Of a DNA stretch of 64,000 nt, positions 58,701 through 64,000 are shown piece by piece. A program made the translations under genes and the position numbers. Source of the DNA: Vitis vinifera (lineage: Eukaryota > Streptophyta > Magnoliopsida > Vitales > Vitaceae); assembly GCF_030704535.1 (NCBI RefSeq), contig NC_081813.1:466501-530500 (forward strand). Reading direction: 5' to 3'. Under the pieces are notes generated by a model. The model was given only the letters and a program-made list of their open reading frames with translations. It made no database searches and had not been told where the DNA came from. Numbering within the stretch: position 1 is the first letter of the stretch; the number at the start of each line of letters is the position of its first letter.

Positions 58701-61700
58701 TTTCCTTTACAGCAGGGGGAAAGGCGGTTTAGGGATGTTGTGGGGAGACAAACATATTTGAAGATTTGAAGTACAAACATATTTTAATATCTTCAAATCT
58801 ATATTAAAAGGATGCTTTTTTTGCTCTGTATTCCATGTTAGAGACATAATATATCCATGTTCTCTTTCATAGTTATCTTGGATTTCTACCATTTAGATGT
58901 TATTATATCATGCGGCTTCTACTTGCCATTGTTTTTTTTTTTTTGATAAGTAAAGGTTTAAGTTAATTCTACTTGCCATTGTTATTCCGTCTTTTTTTAT
59001 CATTCTCATATTCACCACACTTTGTTAGTGGGGTTTTTTGTTTCCTTTTTCTAAACTAATATACAACTCTAAAACAGAATTTTTGGGCTTAGTGGGTTGA
59101 ATTTTTTGATACAGAAACAAAGATTATTGAAGTGTTTGTCAGCTTGCCATAGGCTTTTTTTTTTCCTCAACAGGAAGCATACAGATTTTATTGGAAACAA
59201 AATGAAGAAATATAGAGAAGGGTATGAGATCCTTGAACAATATCAAAAGGAAAGAAAAAAGGGAAAAAGAAAAAAGAGTATTGGACATCCACGAAAGAAA
59301 ACCAGATGAGGGCACAACAGGAACTTAATCCAGTTTCAAAAGGAAAAAAAAAAAAAAGAGAGAGAGAAGACTCAATATGCTATGGTGCTGTTAGGGTGTC
59401 ACTTTCCTCAGGGATAAAGTTGTTAGAGAATAGACCAATAATTTAGGAACTGTCAAATTGAAGTGGTTGGTACTGTGCTCTCCATGTCATTGGCTGCCTC
59501 TTTTTCGTAGTTGTTATGGGGATGGGTGTTGTTGTTGTTGGAGACACAACCCATTCTCTTCTTTTATGGTTATCTTCAATTCTATCTTTTGGAGGTTACC
59601 ATATCAAACAGCTTCCACATGTCCCATTATTTCTAATACTCCCATGAACTTGTTGGTTGCATTTTTTTTAATTCCTTCTCTCTCTGAACTGTTGTATAAC
59701 TATAGACATGACTTTGGGCCTATAAAGAAGGATAAGAGATCCTTCAAACAAAACCCACTGAGGAAAACCCATTAAAGCAAAACTTAAATGAGAACCAATC
59801 CAGTCCCAAGAAAACAAGCTCTCAATAAGCTAGACATAGTGCTGTTAGACAGTTCATAAAAGCCAAAATTATTGGAAAATGGGTGAAGAGTGTGAAAACG
59901 GACTCTGGCATGTGGAGTGACAAACAAATGGAGAAACAAACAAATGCTTTACCTGTTACAGAGGCTTGAACCCAGGATTTCAAGAACAGTTTTTGACAAA
60001 AGTATTTCTATGCTGTCTAATGTCTAGACAACAAAACTAATGGTCAAATAACACTATTCAAAACAAGTGCACTGTTAAATGCATCTAAGATATGCATGAC
60101 ATTTCTTTTCTACCATGGGGCCAGCCTTTAAGGTTATTGAAGGCTGTCAGCCTTGCCTTGCAAACTGGATTTGAGGAAATAAAATATATAGAGAGAAAAA
60201 CTCCATTTGCATGGTGACTAGGTTCTATAAAAAAATCCAAGTAGAGCCAAAAACAAGAATAGTGGTGTTTCACTTAGGAAATCAAGAAACTCCAATATGA
60301 GGTAAAAATTTCCATATTAGGAAGATTTGGAATTGGTTAGGCAAGTGTTCATTTAATTCTTGTCATTTGTAAATAATTCACAAATTATTGGTCTTACTAT
60401 TTTCTTGATGGTTTTATTTGGTGAATTGTTGTTTTTAGAGAGAAGAGAAGAAAGTTTGATATCTGAAATCGTTTAAGTGAATTCTGATATTGGTTAGCTG
60501 TACATTAATGCTGTGTGTTTGCTTACATTGGCTCCTCTGCCTCTCCTTTCCCAATTTCCAATGGCATCTCAGCCATGTTGAAGTTGATACTGAAGAAAGA
60601 GCTGAAATCATAAGTCTTGTTTTGGAATATTTTATTTGTCATATTAATCTTTAAGCTGCAGTTTTGGCGGCTTTTTTAAATACAATTTTGATCCTTTATT
60701 TATCAAAAATAAAAAAATAAAATTTATTTGTCATATTAGCGAGCTGAAAGCCTGAAACCATAAGTCTTGTCTTGGAATATTTTATTTGTCATATTAGCTT
60801 GTTTACACAGTTGCCGGACCTGTAATTTGTTTCAGGTGGAGATGTAACAGGATCCGTGGCCGCGGCTGATGCAACCAAGTAATACCTCTCTTTCTCTCTC
60901 TCTCTCTCTTTCCAGTTTGCTTTAGTTGCCAGGGATACATTATTTATTTAGATGTTAGCACAAAATGTTAGTGTTTGAAGCAGGGAGAACCTGGATAATG
61001 ACCATGCCTTTAGATGAAACTGGATGTTTATAGTTTACAATTAGAACTGAACTGCCTGTCAAACCAAAAGAAAGAGAAAGTATCCAGGACCTTCATTGTG
61101 GCTGATGTGATACAACTACCTATTCATATTTTGGCATTCTCAAAACTTAAAAGCCAGTAAAAAAAGAAAATTACTTGGATTTGTAAATAATTACGGAAAT
61201 TTTTTAACAATTAGAGAAATAAATTTTGAAAATTTCATTTTAATGAAGAATTACCATTTTATTATTTTTACAGTCAATTAATTCTAGATGAGATAGTAGA
61301 ACATGAATGGGTGGTTAAACGGAGGTGTACCTGATCATGCTAACATTACGCGAATCACCCTCAGACTGATGTGTTGATGATATGCTGAATGTCAATCTAA
61401 TGCTCTAATTTTCCCATTTACACAGGAAGGAGCTCCTGAGGGCCATTGATGTAAGACTTGTCGCGGTTAGACAGGACTTAACCATGGCTTGTTCTCGGGC
61501 ATCAGCTGCTGGTTTTAACCCAGAGACAGTAGCAGAACTCCAGATCTTTTCTGATAGGTTTGGTGCTCACCGGTTAAGGTAACAATTCTGGAATCATGTC
61601 TTCAGGCCAAACCTCCGTCTCTCTTACGTCACTTTTAGCATTCTTTTTCTTGGTAGCCTACTGTCCACTAGTGCAATTTTTTTGAAATTTGTCCCCAGAA

Positions 61701-63994
61701 AGTGTGGACATGGAAAGGGTTTTGCTTGATTTTCAAATGAATTATTATTCTAATATCTAGGAAATTTAAGGGCCTATTGGGCAATTGTTTTTAAAAAACA
61801 GTTTTTTGTTTTTTAGAACAGGAAACAATGCTGAGAATTTATTAGCTCTTTTCTTGAAAATTTCCATTTTTCTACCAGGAGAAAAATTCATTATTAAACT
61901 TAGTCCTCTATATCTTCTCTCTTCCCTGCTTTTATCATATTGCTTCATATACCATCAAATGTCTGGTTTGGGATTTGTTCTTTCATCGGAGATGAAGTGG
62001 GCCTCTATCGGGTTTTCTGGGCCCGGATTCCATTTCCAATATGTTGCATGATCGTACAAATACTTGGGTGGGCCACCATGCAGTAGAGTGGGTCCAACAT
62101 GTGTTATGGTTGCTGACATGCTGTTGCATTACCATGAGAGTCCCCATATATATATATATATATATATGATATATGGAGCGATGGTTCTTTCTGTTGGGCC
62201 CACCGTACTTGCTAATCAAATCTCAAAATCAGTTTCAGTTATCACACTCTAAAAATAAAAATGATAAAAACTATATAAAGTTAAAATAAATTAAATATTT
62301 GTTCCGAAAAAATAAAGAATAAAATAAAAACCCTGCATGTCACAATATGGCAGGTACAGCCGGTATGGCAGGTGTGGCAGTTCAAGTGCTGTTTTCTATT
62401 TTTCGAAGTTCGATCCGAAAAATTACAAAAAAAAAAAAAAAAAAACTATTTATTTCCTAAAATGTAAAAATATTTTCTTATTATTTTTTCTTTCCTCCGC
62501 AGTGAAGCTTGTAGCAAATTCTTTTCATTGTGCCAAAGGCGGCCGGACCTCATCAGCACCGCAACATGGAAGGGCGGCGCCGACGACCGAGCCGTCAGGT
62601 CATCTTCCGGGTCGGACATGTCCATAGATGAGCCGCCCGAAAACAAACAGCCGGCGGCCCAAGAGCCTGACGTGCCGAAGCCCTCCACGTGTCAGCCAAC
62701 CAAGTCCACCACCCTCAACTTCCCTGGTCGACGTAGCCTAGGCGAGAAGGAGAAGGAGAAGGAAGGCGACGGTGGTCCCGAGAAAGAGACTCCGACTCCG
62801 ACTGAAACGTCGTCAGCGTCTTCAATTCAGGGGAGTCAACCCGCGAGGCGACTCAGCGTGCAGGACCGAATTAACCTCTTTGAGAACAAACAGAAGGAGA
62901 GCTCTACTAGCGGTAGTGGTGGAAAAGTCGTGGTTGGGAAGTCCGTTGAGCTGAGGCGGCTTTCTTCTGACGTGTCATCCGCTCCGGCGGTGGTTGAGAA
63001 GGCTGTTCTAAGGAGATGGAGTGGGGCCAGTGACATGAGCATTGATTTGAGCTTCGAAAAGAAGGATACGGAAAGCCCCTTGTGCACGCCTTCTACTTCT
63101 TCCCTTCCGCAGACCAAATCTTTGACCGATACAGCAACTCCAAATAGTGCCGAACCCAAGGGTGTTTTCCCCCCTAGACCCTGTGATTCTGGGTTCAAAG
63201 ATCCATCGAATAGTGGGACTGGGTCGGTCTCAGTCCGGGCTGACGACCATCAAGCAGTTTCTCAAACCCAATTCAGATCTTTTCAGGGTAAAGCAGAGAA
63301 GCTTGGTTTTACCAATCATTCGGCTTTGCAAGAGAGGTTGAAGGGTTCCTCTGGAGGTGAAGATCACGGTGTAAATAAAGATCAGGTAGCTTCTGAGATA
63401 CAGTCAAAAGTTGTATCTGATCGGGCTGAGCCCGCAGGATTGAAAAACCAGGGCTCTGCTCTCACTCAGTTTGGAGTTTCTTCCAATAGAGTGGATGATG
63501 CTGGAAGTAGAGATCAGGCAATTGCTCAATCGGGTTTTCGGGGCTCTCTGAGACAAGCTGTAGAGGTTGCTCCGAATTCTAAGGATTTATCAAGTTCTCA
63601 GGCTCATTCCAAATTGCCCTCCGGGCAGCTGGAAGGTGGAATTGGTTCAAAAGTTAGGGAAGCTTCTTTGTCTGTAACAAAAGTGTCTGTGGTTGATGAA
63701 CTGACTCCTCAGCCCCAGTGGAAGTCCTTTGTAGGAGAAATTGAGGAAGAGGAAAAGAGAGATTTGGCATCGTCAGACAAGAAACCCACAACAGTGGACG
63801 ATTCTACACTGCAGAGAATGAAGTTCCAGAAGCAGGTTTCTGGTCCTGAACAGATCAAGAAGTCACAAGTAAAGAGGGATGAGAGCAGTTCCTTTTATGG
63901 GAATACTAAGCCTGCTTTTGCTGGTAAAAGGGGCTCAGATAATCAAGAGAGCTTCACTTCGTTCTCAACTGCACCTATAGAACAAGTTCAGAGG
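55730..63994 (+). CDS. CIP7: COP1-interacting protein 7 (CIP7)-like protein, 3' part missing
   Basis: Seven exons lie in the window: 55730-55788, 55873-56055, 56165-56264, 56361-56391, 60836-60878, 61426-61578 and 62503-63994; the last ends in GAGG|GTAAGG near the right edge. They give 687 residues and the gene continues beyond the window. The N-terminus reads [20 protein letters not shown] and [20 protein letters not shown], the conserved start of plant CIP7 proteins. [56 protein letters not shown] and [20 protein letters not shown] follow. The large last exon is serine- and charge-rich, with [23 protein letters not shown]7 was found as a nuclear COP1 partner that promotes light-regulated genes (recalled). 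The first intron inside the reading frame is short, while the 4.4-kb intron at 56392-60835 carries several small insertions. Confidence 0.93.
58640..59860. repeat. Diverged tandem duplication within the large CIP7 intron
   Basis: Copy A (about 58640-59410) and copy B (about 59440-59860) share, in order, GAAGTGGTT, CTTTCATAGTTATCTTGGAT versus CTTTTATGGTTATCTTCAAT, CGGCTTCTACTTGCC versus CAGCTTCCACATGTCC, GAGATCCTTGAAC versus GAGATCCTTCAAAC and the end ATGGTGCTGTTAG versus ATAGTGCTGTTAG. Copy A later received a 33-bp insertion (58934-58966). No gene. Confidence 0.6.
58917..58983 (-). mobile_element. Very short LINE-tail insertion with 17-bp target-site duplication
   Basis: TTCTACTTGCCATTGTT at 58917-58933 is repeated at 58967-58983. 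Between the copies lie 33 bp: a T run, GATAAGTAAAGG and TTTAAGTTAA. Read on the minus strand this is a LINE-type 3' end (TTATC then poly A). It is a 5'-truncated retroposition of only the tail, antisense in the CIP7 intron. Confidence 0.75.
60631..60738 (+). mobile_element. LINE-tail insertion with 16-bp target-site duplication
   Basis: TTTATTTGTCATATTA at 60631-60646 is repeated at 60723-60738. The 76 bp between them end in TTATTTATCAAAAATAAAAA, a LINE-like 3' end with an A-rich tail. A third copy of the same 16 bases at 60781-60796, with shared upstream text (CATAAGTCTTGT then TTGGAATAT), shows a separate local duplication of about 50 bp. Confidence 0.65.
62143..62168. repeat. (TA)n microsatellite
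   Basis: An uninterrupted TA run of about eleven units in the intron before the large CIP7 exon; ATGATATATGG follows. Confidence 0.85.
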
Positions 63995-64000
63995 GTAAGG

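Noticed and set aside
1-64000. CRISPR arrays, operons, Shine-Dalgarno sites
   Set aside because: The window is plant nuclear DNA with spliced genes; no regularly spaced repeat-spacer pattern was seen.

Overview
This is a window of plant nuclear DNA: AT-rich spacers, genes split by short U2-type introns, small MITE-like and LINE fragments, a nuclear tRNA gene and a decayed plastid tRNA. The families are those of a woody eudicot. The LINE tails ending in 'TATC(A)n' and the large AT-rich spacers would fit a grapevine-like (Vitis) genome, but that is inference from memory.

Layout, left to right. 318-6541 (+) is the 3' two thirds of a NOC1/Mak21/CEBPZ-family ribosome-biogenesis gene (SLOW WALKER2-like). 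Convergent to it, 7751-7174 (-) is a class III small heat shock protein gene with heat shock elements just upstream. A repeat-rich spacer follows, then a SAUR76/77/78-like gene (12502-12864, +). More repeats follow, including a relic plastid trnS-UGA. A second SAUR gene (17974-17636, -) is divergent from a complex I assembly factor CIA30 gene (19616-23934, +). A J-domain protein gene (27197-29584, +) is followed by about 9 kb without a recognisable gene. Then come a dormancy/auxin-associated (DRM1/ARP) gene (38719-39419, +), a plastid acyl carrier protein gene (41182-40492, -), tRNA-Ala(UGC) (42360-42432, +) and an intronless trihelix ASIL-type transcription factor gene (43573-44667, +). A CpG-richer first exon of an unresolved minus-strand transcript lies at 49235-49022. 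From about 54.9 kb the window holds the 5' half of a COP1-interacting protein 7 (CIP7)-like gene, which runs off the right edge.

The genes do not form a pathway, but their order looks ancestral. From memory, NOC1, SAUR78, CIA30, a J-protein and a CIP7 homologue are neighbours around Arabidopsis AT1G72410-AT1G72440, while class III sHSP, ASIL1 and a DRM homologue sit together at AT1G54050-AT1G54070. The window therefore looks like a pre-duplication gene order that was later split between two Arabidopsis blocks.

I found no CRISPR array, operon or obvious novel enzymatic system. The most interesting signals are two GC-AG introns, a tandem splice acceptor that would switch the J-protein C-terminus, a long AT-rich inverted repeat, methylation-style decay of the plastid tRNA relic, tandem spacer duplications, a site II/telo-box promoter, a G-box cluster beside the ASIL gene, and three upstream ORFs in the CIP7 leader.
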